Notes under the pieces: generated by a model | Seen by the model: only the letters and a program-made list of their open reading frames with translations | Told to the model about the DNA's origin: nothing | The model's database searches: none | Made by a program: the position numbers and the translations under genes | Part shown: one piece after another, positions 1 to 7,453 of the stretch | How positions within the stretch are numbered: the first letter of the stretch is position 1 | How the letters are laid out: every line of letters starts with the position of its first letter | Assembly: GCF_000967915.1 (NCBI RefSeq) | Contig: NC_022549.1 | Span: 186,001-250,000, forward strand | Reading direction: 5' to 3' | Source of the DNA: Paracholeplasma brassicae | Lineage (GTDB): Bacteria; Bacillota_I; Bacilli_A; Acholeplasmatales; UBA5453 | Length of the DNA stretch: 64,000 nucleotides

Positions 1-1
1 T

Positions 2-64
2 ACTGAAAGCGAAACAAACAATCGTGGTTATTTAAACGATGTAGGATTACCAGAAGGATTTTAA
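2..64 (+). CDS. C-terminal end of an unidentified CDS (partial)
   Basis: An open frame enters from the left edge and encodes TESETNNRGYLNDVGLPEGF before a TAA stop at 62-64. Only about 20 residues are visible, so no family can be named. The next gene starts 54 bases later on the same strand, and the gap holds a short hairpin (AAGGTTT/AAACCTT, 82-99) with no T-tract, so the two may be co-transcribed. Confidence 0.45.
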   Translation, partial: TESETNNRGYLNDVGLPEGF

Positions 65-118
65 GCAACATAGGATTATTGAAGGTTTGATTAAACCTTA
101 TAGAAGTGGGGAAATTAT

Positions 119-925
119 ATGATTAACTATAAAACAAATAAAATTGGGATCACAATCACATTAACCGCCGTCTTTCTTACGCTTATGGGGTTTCTTCTTC
201 ACGCAAGAAGCGGATACTTAGAAGAAGGTGTCTATTTTAGACAAACCTATGGCTATATCGGCGTTAATGAATCAGAAGACATTGTCTTAGATTTCACCCT
301 ATATAGTTTAGGGACTGAAAATTTGACCTACTTTGATGAACCGACCTTCTTCGATGTTGATAACGACCTTGTGTTTCTTAAAGACATCGAGGTAAGAAGT
401 ATTCAAAGAGCAAAAGACATTGATGTGATCGAACTAAGGGTAACTCTTTACATGAGTGATTATGGCGTGACAACGATTGAACGCCTTAGACAAAAAAATA
501 TAAACAATAAACCAATCAAGAGTTATGAGATTGGCAGTATTGTGATTGAAAACATTCAAGCAAAACCACTAATGGTTTCGCACCAAGTCAATCAACAGTT
601 CTTTGATCAAGCCGAATACAACATGAACTTAGATAGTCATCTAAGTGAAAGCTATTTGATTAAAGACGTCATCATCAACCATGAAAAGATTCTTTTTAAC
701 AAAGAATTTTTACCCCTTTTGGTCGTTCCTGGACAAAAAACAGAACTCTCTTTCGAACTGGATTTTAAAGACATTAATTACGATGTGATCGTTGTAAAGC
801 CGCTCATTTTTCTTTCAAAAGAAGGGGATGAAACAAGTTATTTATTAAAGATATATACCCAAACAAGGTATGATATGCCGCTCAGTTACCAAGAAATCAT
901 TTCCTACATCGAATACAGTATCTAA
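119..925 (+). CDS. Hypothetical membrane-anchored protein
   Basis: I do not recognise this 268-residue protein. It has one N-terminal hydrophobic segment (about residues 10-27) after a short positively charged stretch, so it is probably an exported protein anchored by its N-terminus. The remainder is a soluble, beta-rich-looking domain without cysteines or obvious catalytic motifs. A GGGG-containing Shine-Dalgarno stretch lies just before the ATG. A weak hairpin terminator follows the stop, so it appears to end the transcription unit entering from the left. Coding is supported by uninterrupted length and composition like its neighbours. Confidence 0.75.
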   Translation: MINYKTNKIGITITLTAVFLTLMGFLLHARSGYLEEGVYFRQTYGYIGVNESEDIVLDFTLYSLGTENLTYFDEPTFFDVDNDLVFLKDIEVRSIQRAKDIDVIELRVTLYMSDYGVTTIERLRQKNINNKPIKSYEIGSIVIENIQAKPLMVSHQVNQQFFDQAEYNMNLDSHLSESYLIKDVIINHEKILFNKEFLPLLVVPGQKTELSFELDFKDINYDVIVVKPLIFLSKEGDETSYLLKIYTQTRYDMPLSYQEIISYIEYSI

Positions 926-927
926 TC

Positions 928-953
928 AAATGGCCTATATATTTTGGCCATTT
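928..953 (+). terminator. Weak intrinsic terminator
   Basis: The stem AAATGGCC / GGCCATTT is followed by a short T-run just after the 119-925 gene. The T-tract is short, so termination may be partial. Confidence 0.5.
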
Positions 954-993
954 TATGTTATCTTTATTATAGAAGACAAAGTGGGGTAGAACT

Positions 994-1764
994 GTGTATC
1001 AAAAAGAACTCGATTTACTAAAAGAAGTCGTCCCTCGTATTTACGAAGACGCAACAAAAATCAAAAAAGAGATTGCCTATAAAGAAGGTAACGAAGTTGT
1101 TACAACCATCGATTTATTCATTGAACAAAAAGTGATTGATGCCGTATTAAAGGCGTTTCCAAACGATACGTTCTTAAGTGAGGAATTTCATAAAGACGGT
1201 CTTTTACAAAACCGTACTTGGTTGATTGACCCAATCGATGGGACGTCTAACTTCTCTGTAGACTTGGATTTATTTGTGATTCAAATCGCGCTTTATGACC
1301 AAGGTGATTTCGTGTTAAGCTACATTTTTCACCCAAGAAATAAAGACACCTACGTGGCAGTAAGAAATAAAGGCGCGTTTTTAAATGACGAACGTTATCA
1401 TTTAAAAGACAAAAAAAATAATCGTCACGTCTTGATGTCTTTAGTTGGTATAACAACCAAAGACAAAGAAAAAGATTACTATAAGCAATTAATCGACTAT
1501 GGCATGTCTAATCAAACCAAACTCAGAATCTTAGGCTCCATCGGTCTTGAATTATCGCTTGCAAGCCAAGGCATCTTAAATGTCTTTTATTCGGGTGTAA
1601 CGAATCTTTGGGACATTGCGCCTGGGATACTACTATGTAGGGAATCAGGCACACAACTATTTAATGAACATGGTAAAGACTATCAATTAGGTGATAAGCA
1701 TCTCTTTATCACAGATAATGAAACAAGAAAGAATTTAATCAAAGATATCTTACAATTAAAGTAG
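994..1764 (+). CDS. Inositol-1-monophosphatase family phosphatase
   Basis: This is a Mg2+-dependent phosphatase of the SuhB/IMPase/FBPase-like superfamily. Signatures seen are the metal-binding EE at residues 63-64, the motif DPIDGTSNF at 79-87, and the second metal-site motif LWDIAPG near residue 205. Its 256 residues match the family's usual 250-270. It starts with GTG at 994, since no in-frame ATG gives a complete N-terminus. The substrate cannot be told from sequence: inositol phosphate, NADP/PAP or another sugar phosphate are all possible. It is monocistronic, with terminators before and after it. Confidence 0.88.
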   Translation: MYQKELDLLKEVVPRIYEDATKIKKEIAYKEGNEVVTTIDLFIEQKVIDAVLKAFPNDTFLSEEFHKDGLLQNRTWLIDPIDGTSNFSVDLDLFVIQIALYDQGDFVLSYIFHPRNKDTYVAVRNKGAFLNDERYHLKDKKNNRHVLMSLVGITTKDKEKDYYKQLIDYGMSNQTKLRILGSIGLELSLASQGILNVFYSGVTNLWDIAPGILLCRESGTQLFNEHGKDYQLGDKHLFITDNETRKNLIKDILQLK

Positions 1765-1784
1765 TATTCGTACTGCTTTTTTTA
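1759..1784 (+). terminator. Intrinsic terminator
   Basis: AAGTAGTA, a TTCG tetraloop, then TACTGCTT (one G-T pair) and a run of T, overlapping the end of the phosphatase gene. Confidence 0.75.
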
Positions 1785-1801
1785 TTTGTCCTTAGCGGCT
1801 G

Positions 1802-1830
1802 TTGAATCTGATTTGATTATAAGATATAAT
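1802..1830 (+). promoter_or_regulatory. Sigma-A-type promoter of gdhA
   Basis: TTGAAT (1802-1807), a 17-base spacer, then TATAAT (1825-1830), about 30 bases before the glutamate dehydrogenase start. Confidence 0.7.
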
Positions 1831-1859
1831 TATCTAAATAACCAAAGGGAGTGATTTTT

Positions 1860-3194
1860 GTGAATTACATTAAACGAATCGAAGAAGAAGTCAAAAACAA
1901 CTATCCAAATGAGCCAGAGTACGTTCAAGCCGTTTTGTCTTTTTTAGAATCGATTGAAGGTTTGAATCTGGATTTAGAACAACTCGAAAAAATGGCGGTT
2001 CTTGAACGGCTGATTATACCAGAACGGGTGATTTCATTTCGTGTGTCATGGTTAGACGATCAAAATCAAGTGAGAGTGAATACGGGCTACCGTATCCAAC
2101 ACTCAAGCTTGATTGGTCCATACAAAGGTGGGCTTAGATACCACAAGACGGTAAATCTCTCGACCTTGAAGTTTTTGGCGTTTGAACAAACGTTTAAAAA
2201 CGCCTTAACGGGCTTGCTTCTTGGTGGGGCAAAAGGTGGTTCTGATTTTGACCCAAAGGGAAAAAGTGACGCTGAGATTATGCGCTTTTCTCAAAACTTT
2301 ATGTTAGAACTTTACAGGCACATAGGCGAGAACACCGATGTGCCTGCTGGTGATATCGGGGTTGGAAGAAGAGAAATTGGTTATTTGTATGGTATGTATA
2401 AAAAGATTAGAAACGAATCGGTGGGTGTATTAACAGGTAAACACCCAGCGTATGGGGGCTCTTTAGTTCGAACAGAGGCCACTGGTTATGGGCTTGTTTA
2501 TTTTGTTAAAGAGATGTTAAAGACGTATTTGGATACGGACATCTCACACAAAGACGTGATTATTTCAGGCTCAGGTAACGTCGCTTTATACGCGGGCTAT
2601 AAAGCAAAAGAACTTGGTGCAAACGTCATTGCGATGTCTAATTCAAAAGGCCATATTTACGATCCAAATGGGATTGACTTAGACTACATCAAAGAACATC
2701 AACCAAAAGGTGATTTTAGAGAAGCCTACGTAAAAGCACACGAAGGCTCAAGTTACTCAAGTGACCCCAAAGAACTTTATCACATCAAATGTGACATTGC
2801 ACTGCCTTGTGCGATTCAAAATGAACTTGATTTAAATGAGGCGAAAATCTTAGTAGACAATGGGTGTTTCTTAGTCGCTGAGGGGGCAAACATGCCCACA
2901 ACCTCAAAAGCGAAGGCGTACTTACTGAAAAAAGGGATTCTTTTTGGACCTGGTAAAGCCGCAAACGCTGGTGGGGTTTCGGTGAGCTTACTTGAGATGT
3001 CACAAAACAAACAACACTACATGCAAACCTTTGATGACGTGGATGAAAAGCTCGAATCGATCATGAAAAACATCTTTAATCAAGCTTACGAACAAGCCAT
3101 ATTAATTAACGAACCTAATAATCTGGTTAAAGGGGCTAACATACGAGCGTTTTATCGTTTGTGTGAAGCCATGTTATCTCAAGGCGTCATCTAA
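1860..3194 (+). CDS. gdhA: NADP-type glutamate dehydrogenase
   Basis: The enzyme interconverts 2-oxoglutarate plus ammonia and glutamate in the cytosol. The roughly 444-residue length fits the hexameric GDH family. Visible motifs are GPYKGGLRYH (about residue 86), GGAKGGSDFDPKGK (about 122, with the substrate-binding lysine region), the stretch PAGDIGVGRREIGYLYG, and the Rossmann motif SGSGNVA. I place the start at GTG 1860. The frame could open at GTG 1851, but that codon lies inside the Shine-Dalgarno AAAGGGAG. It overlaps the next gene by one base (TAATG). With glnA at 10.2 kb the organism has both ammonia-assimilation enzymes. NADP rather than NAD specificity is inferred from overall resemblance. 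Confidence 0.95.
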   Translation: MNYIKRIEEEVKNNYPNEPEYVQAVLSFLESIEGLNLDLEQLEKMAVLERLIIPERVISFRVSWLDDQNQVRVNTGYRIQHSSLIGPYKGGLRYHKTVNLSTLKFLAFEQTFKNALTGLLLGGAKGGSDFDPKGKSDAEIMRFSQNFMLELYRHIGENTDVPAGDIGVGRREIGYLYGMYKKIRNESVGVLTGKHPAYGGSLVRTEATGYGLVYFVKEMLKTYLDTDISHKDVIISGSGNVALYAGYKAKELGANVIAMSNSKGHIYDPNGIDLDYIKEHQPKGDFREAYVKAHEGSSYSSDPKELYHIKCDIALPCAIQNELDLNEAKILVDNGCFLVAEGANMPTTSKAKAYLLKKGILFGPGKAANAGGVSVSLLEMSQNKQHYMQTFDDVDEKLESIMKNIFNQAYEQAILINEPNNLVKGANIRAFYRLCEAMLSQGVI

Positions 3195-3658
3195 TGAAGA
3201 AAAGACGTACTTGGTTAATCATTGCCCTTTTTTGGTCAGGGTTTATATTTTATAACTCGTTAATGCCAGCGAGCGTCTCTTCGTCACAAAGCGGTCTGAT
3301 TCGGGATTTGATTTACCCAATAATAACGAAGGTTGGTATTCCAATTGAACTGCCAGATTTAGAATTCATCATTAGAAAGCTTGCGCATTTTTTTGTGTTC
3401 TTTGTTTTTTCAATTCTTTGGTTCATCTATTTCATGTGTTCATTGTCAAGTAAAAAGACAATCAAACATGTTATAGGTTTAGGCTTACTACAAGCAATCA
3501 TCGATGAAACCATTCAATTATTTGCAGATGGCAGAAGTGGTGAGGTAAGAGACGTGTTAATTGATTTTAGTGGTGTCCTCTTTGGATTACTACTTTCTTT
3601 GATCATTCGACTGCTCTTTAAGTGGATAAACACGAGACAACTGCTTAGTAAAAAATGA
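3194..3658 (+). CDS. VanZ-like membrane protein
   Basis: This 154-residue protein has about four hydrophobic segments. The VanZ-family pattern is visible: an N-terminal helix followed by FYNSLMPA, a central KLAHF motif, and a late DETIQLFADGRSGEVRDVLIDF stretch preceding the last membrane helix (split here as DETIQLF and RSGEVRDVLIDF). VanZ proteins are widespread membrane proteins; only the enterococcal VanZ has a known link, to teicoplanin resistance, and the function here is unknown. Translation is probably coupled to gdhA, because the start overlaps the gdhA stop (TAATG). Confidence 0.82.
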   Translation: MKKRRTWLIIALFWSGFIFYNSLMPASVSSSQSGLIRDLIYPIITKVGIPIELPDLEFIIRKLAHFFVFFVFSILWFIYFMCSLSSKKTIKHVIGLGLLQAIIDETIQLFADGRSGEVRDVLIDFSGVLFGLLLSLIIRLLFKWINTRQLLSKK

Positions 3659-3714
3659 AGCAAACCTGTGTTGTATGATGGATAACATACGATAAATGAT
3701 CGTCTTTAATCGAT

Positions 3715-3830
3715 AAAAAAAACACCAGTTAACTGGTGTTATAAATCAAATTTTAGGGTAGGGATGGCGTATTAAAGCCATCCCTACTTCTATTAATTTG
3801 GACCTTGGCGGATTTCAGAACACCAAGACC
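3715..3830 (-). ncRNA. Candidate stand-alone small RNA
   Basis: The minus strand has a good promoter: -35 TTTACT at 3865-3860, 17-base spacer, -10 TATTAT at 3842-3837. About 100 bases later comes a terminator, the perfect palindrome AACACCAGTTAACTGGTGTT (3740-3721) followed by eight T on this strand. Between them lie a stem GGTCTTGG/CCAAGGTC closing a 14-base loop (with G-U pairs) and a perfect 11-bp stem GTAGGGATGGC/GCCATCCCTAC. No open frame of note is present. It matches no RNA family I can name; 6S RNA is possible but unproven. It occupies most of the 386-base gap between the VanZ-like gene and the gene at 4045. Confidence 0.55.
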
Positions 3831-4044
3831 GATATCATAATAACACATTACCGATTTGAAGTAAATAAGAAAGAATGCGATTTGTTTAATATTGTTTGTT
3901 TATATATTTTCGTCTTTTTTTTAGATTTTTTCCATCTTGGAAAATTATGACCTTTTTTGATTATTTTTGTTGTATTACACGCATTTTTATGTTTAAATAT
4001 AGCTTGGCGACTAAAGTCAAGTTTTGTGGGGGAGGATTTAGTTC

Positions 4045-4326
4045 GTGATCAAATATCATATTAGACTTGAGTCAAGATTAACACTTGACAGAGCTGATAA
4101 TGAAGATTTCTTAAATCGGATACTTCAACAAATCAATTCGTGTGATTATTATAAATCCATTAAGCGATTAGAGAAGGCAGATTTAGACATTCAGTTAAAT
4201 GAAAATGGCGGTCTGGTTTTATCCTTTGACCTAATTATTAACAAGGCAAAAAATAAAACCAAGGTTCTAGACAAGTTCTTAGCATTTTCAAAAAACAAAT
4301 TTGTGAGACTTCAGTCCTTAGGCTAA
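4045..4326 (+). CDS. Hypothetical protein, 93 residues
   Basis: I do not recognise this small soluble protein. It has no membrane segment or cysteine motif and is rich in Lys, Asn, Asp and Leu, with a probable alternation of helix and strand. The start is GTG 4045, supported by a very strong Shine-Dalgarno sequence (GGGGGAGG, 4028-4035) at good spacing. It is monocistronic and followed by a clear terminator. The G-rich ribosome-binding site is nearly complementary to the C-rich loop of the candidate RNA near 22.5 kb. Confidence 0.7.
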   Translation: MIKYHIRLESRLTLDRADNEDFLNRILQQINSCDYYKSIKRLEKADLDIQLNENGGLVLSFDLIINKAKNKTKVLDKFLAFSKNKFVRLQSLG

Positions 4327-4343
4327 GGTATAATCAGTTCACT

Positions 4344-4370
4344 AAAACACCTTTTTGAGGTGTTTTTTTT
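4344..4370 (+). terminator. Intrinsic terminator
   Basis: AAAACACCT / AGGTGTTTT stem with a five-base loop and eight T. Confidence 0.85.
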
Positions 4371-4437
4371 CAATTTTAAAGCTTTCAAATTAGGAAAAAT
4401 TAGTGTATGATAGAACTAATTGAAATGGGGGGATTTT

Positions 4438-6057
4438 ATGAAGTTATATCAAGACAGTAAAAAGATCATTATTCATCAGAGTGAAGAGTTTTTTCTTTCA
4501 CCAAAAGAACTTTTAGAAACGGCGATGTTTAAAGAGGTATTGAGTGAGTATTATCAAACGACCATCACGTTTGTAAAAGAAGAAACACTTTTTAGTATTT
4601 ACGAACAAATCGTATTAAACGACGCTTACTTAAAAGAACTACCAAACCACATCAAAGAAGAAGTATTTAATCTAACGGAGGGCTTCTATGATTATTGGCG
4701 TAAGAAAGAAAAGTATTTAATCTTTAAAGACGGGCCGTTACTTGAGGCATCAAATACGTTTAATGACGTCATAATTAAAACCTACCGGTTAATTACTGAG
4801 GGCTTATCGGGTAAGAAAAATAACGTCTATCGTCAATTGAGTGCGGGATTTAATGTGGTATTAAACCATGTGTCTACGTCGCTTTTTGAAGGCGAATTGA
4901 GTCATCTAAATGACGTCATTTGCCTAAATCAAATGGTGATTAGACCACCGTTCGTGATCCGAACCAAATCGAACACAAGAAAAGGCTTGTTTAAAGAGAC
5001 GAGCGTCAATCTATTTAAGGAAGTTAAAGACCTTAAAGGCTTTTTTATGATGCCAATCAAGGTGGGTAGAGAGCTCGCTTTGGTCTATGTGAAAGATAAA
5101 TATTTGCACCACGGCATCAGCTTATCAAGTCTATTTGAAATGGCAGATACCAAAGAGCTCTACACATTAAAACCAAGCTTAATGATTTTCTTTGGTGTCA
5201 GCGATAGCACCTATGACAATCACTACTACATTGATGAGAAAAAGGGCTACTACGTTGGTATCGTCTCAGACTTAGAGAAGAACGATTACTTTGGCTACAT
5301 GAAAAAGATGTTACTTACCTTACACAATCTAAAAAAGATTAATGAAGGCTGTTTGCCAATCCATGGGGCAATGGCAAAAATTACCTTCAATAACCACCAA
5401 CAGAAATACATTATGATGGTTGGTGACTCTGGGGCAGGTAAGTCTGAGACACTTGAGGCACTGGGTAATTTAGGTGAGGGGAAAATCAAGTCGTTTGACA
5501 TTATTTTTGATGACATGGGCTACCTTCTAGAAGAAGATAATATCATACGAGCTAGCGGAACTGAAATTGGGGCGTTTGTCCGTATTGATGACTTAGATGA
5601 TGGCTACATCTACCGAGAATTTGACCGGTCCATCTTCTTAAACCCAGAACGACACAACGCGAGACTCATCATCCCAGTGTCACGCTATGGGTTTATCAAA
5701 AGAGCACATCCTATCGACATGGTCTTATACATTAATAACTACAGCATGGATGATCAGATTCTATCTCGTTTTTCCTCGCTGATTGAAGCCAAAGACGTAT
5801 TCTTAAGTGGCAAACGCATGGCCAAAGGAACGACCGATGAAAAAGGCTTGGTTGAAAGTTTCTTTTCAAACCCGTTTGGTCCGGTTCAAAAAGAAATGAC
5901 GACTCGTTTTTTAGTCGATCAGTACTTTGAGGCATTAGACAAACAAGGCGTTTATTTAGGTGTGCTTAATACCAAATTAGGTGTGGCTGGCTTTGAAGAA
6001 GAAGGCCCGAAGATTGCCGCAAACGCGTTACTTGATTATTTTAACGACAAGGCATAA
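4438..6057 (+). CDS. P-loop protein resembling HPr kinase / PEP carboxykinase ATPases
   Basis: This 539-residue soluble protein carries a Walker A motif GDSGAGKSETLEALG near residue 329 and an aspartate-rich FDDMGYL near 358. That order and wording (GxSGxGKSE followed by a DDxG motif) resemble the HprK/PEPCK-type nucleotide-binding fold. A conserved-looking C-terminal stretch (GTTDEKGLVESFFSNPFGP) follows. The N-terminal 300 residues resemble nothing I can name. The start is ATG 4438 after GGGGGG; an earlier in-frame ATG at 4420 lies before that site. Neither PEP carboxykinase nor HPr kinase activity should be assumed, because the rest of either catalytic signature is not evident. Confidence 0.7.
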   Translation: MKLYQDSKKIIIHQSEEFFLSPKELLETAMFKEVLSEYYQTTITFVKEETLFSIYEQIVLNDAYLKELPNHIKEEVFNLTEGFYDYWRKKEKYLIFKDGPLLEASNTFNDVIIKTYRLITEGLSGKKNNVYRQLSAGFNVVLNHVSTSLFEGELSHLNDVICLNQMVIRPPFVIRTKSNTRKGLFKETSVNLFKEVKDLKGFFMMPIKVGRELALVYVKDKYLHHGISLSSLFEMADTKELYTLKPSLMIFFGVSDSTYDNHYYIDEKKGYYVGIVSDLEKNDYFGYMKKMLLTLHNLKKINEGCLPIHGAMAKITFNNHQQKYIMMVGDSGAGKSETLEALGNLGEGKIKSFDIIFDDMGYLLEEDNIIRASGTEIGAFVRIDDLDDGYIYREFDRSIFLNPERHNARLIIPVSRYGFIKRAHPIDMVLYINNYSMDDQILSRFSSLIEAKDVFLSGKRMAKGTTDEKGLVESFFSNPFGPVQKEMTTRFLVDQYFEALDKQGVYLGVLNTKLGVAGFEEEGPKIAANALLDYFNDKA

Positions 6058-6064
6058 AAAAAGG

Positions 6065-6093
6065 CGACAAGCATCAATTGCTTGTCGTTTTTT
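6065..6093 (+). terminator. Bidirectional intrinsic terminator
   Basis: CGACAAGCA / TGCTTGTCG with a five-base loop and T-run on the plus strand. A run of A on the other side gives a T-tract on the minus strand, so it can also end the minus-strand peptide gene. Confidence 0.85.
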
Positions 6094-6171
6094 GTTGGGG
6101 GTATCGAAACAAAACGAAGTGGGGTCGAATTGATTCGTTTCTGCTTGATTGTCTATAAAAGTTAGGATCAA

Positions 6172-6354
6172 TTAAGACGTGACCTTACCTGGGGGTAGCG
6201 GGGGATAATAAATATCACCTGGATCAGAATCAAGAGAAATGGCCTGTTTTTCATTTGCATGTTCAATCAACGGATTAAAATCCATTGAAACGAGGTATAA
6301 TTGTATTAGTGTTACGATTAAAAACAGTCGTTTAAGAACATGGAACTTTTTCAT
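6172..6354 (-). CDS. Small exported peptide, candidate quorum-sensing pheromone precursor
   Basis: This is a 60-residue peptide with a basic N-terminus (MKKFHVLKR), a hydrophobic core (LFLIVTLIQLYLV) and a polar C-terminus ending DIYYPPLPPGKVTS. That is the layout of exported pheromone precursors such as PapR, Phr or SHP. The start ATG at 6354 has a Shine-Dalgarno TGGTGGG seven bases upstream; an upstream in-frame ATG at 6411 lacks one. The gene diverges from an RRNPP-type regulator, the classic arrangement for peptide-receptor pairs. A minus-strand -10 box TATAAT sits at 6382-6377, preceded by a 16-base palindrome. The mature peptide and its processing are inference. It could instead be an unrelated small secreted protein. 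Confidence 0.6.
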   Translation of the reverse strand: MKKFHVLKRLFLIVTLIQLYLVSMDFNPLIEHANEKQAISLDSDPGDIYYPPLPPGKVTS

Positions 6355-6376
6355 GCGAATCCCACCAATCGAGGCT

Positions 6377-6420
6377 ATTATAAAGAATAAGATTGGTGTA
6401 AAACAGCTCAAATTTGAGCT
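6377..6420 (-). promoter_or_regulatory. Promoter and palindromic operator of the peptide gene
   Basis: The minus strand has a consensus -10 TATAAT at 6382-6377 and only a poor -35. A perfect 16-base palindrome, AGCTCAAATTTGAGCT, occupies 6405-6420. With a start site near 6370 its centre lies at about -42, the usual position for an activator that contacts RNA polymerase at a weak -35. The regulator gene begins 19 bases beyond it on the other strand. Confidence 0.55.
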
Positions 6421-6438
6421 TGAAATGTAGGTGGTAAT

Positions 6439-7370
6439 GTGATAAGAAAGATTGATAACGAATTATTTGTGTACCTAGATAGCATTAGAAAAGATCAAAA
6501 CATCTCACAAGAAGACTTGTGTTTTCCAATCATTACCGAATCACTTTACAGAAAGTACTTAAAAGGCAGCGTTAAAGCGCCACTTGAGGTGATTGAAGCC
6601 TTATCAAACCGACTCGGGTTTCGTTTTGATTTTTTTATGCGTGAATTTTCAAATCAAACCTATCAAGAAAATGAACTAGTGACTCAGTTTTTTAATTTAA
6701 CCATTGGTAGAAACTTTAAAGAGGCTATGGCCGTTTATCAAGTTATTATAAAAAAACCAATCATTCAAAAAGAAAATCAGTTGTTTTTTGAGACGTCGGT
6801 GTTGATTAAACGTTTGTTTGAAAAAGACATCAATTCGTTTTATTTTTCCAAAGCGATGAAATCATTGATCGACTTTGAGCACATCTTAAAAAAAAGCACC
6901 GTGTCACTTGCTGAGGCCTATGGGCTTGGGTTGTTGCTAGATAACGTCGTTAAGGAAGAAAAAGAAGTGATCGCAAAAAAACTTGAAAGTTTGATTTTAA
7001 CACCGAATAAGGTGATTTTTGGTAATCACAGTCACGTGATTAATTTGGTTGCCTTACACGTGGTTAAATACCTCGAAAAAGAAAAACTCTATGAACGGGA
7101 GCTTTTGGTTTTAACGCACGCAATTGAGGCCTCAAAAGAAAAATAAGAATTCGTATTTACTTGAATACTTTCACTATTTTTTGGGGTTATTGTTATCGAG
7201 CGCTTGGTAATGAAGCGTTGTTCTATGATCACATGTTTTATTGTTACTGCTTATACATCGCCTCAGAAGACAAACAAATCATTGAGACGTTTGATTATTT
7301 ATTTAAAAAGGATTTTAAGACCTCACCAGGGCTATTTATCAGGGATTATTTAGATAAAAAAAGTTTCTAA
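6439..7370 (+). pseudogene. RRNPP/Rgg-PlcR-type transcriptional regulator, interrupted by two frameshifts
   Basis: The N-terminal 70 residues form an Xre-like helix-turn-helix (ISQEDLCFPIITESLYRKYL). The remainder looks like the TPR-type peptide-binding domain of Rgg, PlcR or PrgX proteins. The first frame stops at TAA 7144-7146. Removing one base from the A5 run at 7139-7143 continues the protein as NKNSYLLEYFHYF. Removing one base in the TTTTTTGGGG tract near 7176-7186 then joins it to GYCYRALGNEALFYDH and on to the stop at 7370. The repaired protein is about 309 residues, the normal RRNPP length. It starts at GTG 6439 after TAGGTGG. It may be a true pseudogene, a phase-variable gene, or two homopolymer sequencing errors. 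Confidence 0.7.
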
Positions 7371-7453
7371 ATAACGAGGGCTATCGTTTTATCTTTTAGA
7401 TGTCATGCGTTATAATAAGACTATATAAACTATAAGAATAGAGGATTTAGTGA

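Noticed and set aside
3721-3740. Perfect palindrome read as a plus-strand terminator for gdhA-VanZ
   Set aside because: On the plus strand it is followed by ATAAATC with no T-run; the T-tract exists only on the minus strand, where it ends the candidate small RNA.
6239-6430. Plus-strand 63-residue frame overlapping the peptide gene
   Set aside because: It has no ribosome-binding site and covers the promoter and palindrome; the minus-strand frame has a good start site, a signal-like core and fitting context.
7161-7370. Separate small protein starting at TTG 7161
   Set aside because: No ribosome-binding site, and its sequence continues the TPR-like pattern of the preceding gene after repair of two single-base shifts.
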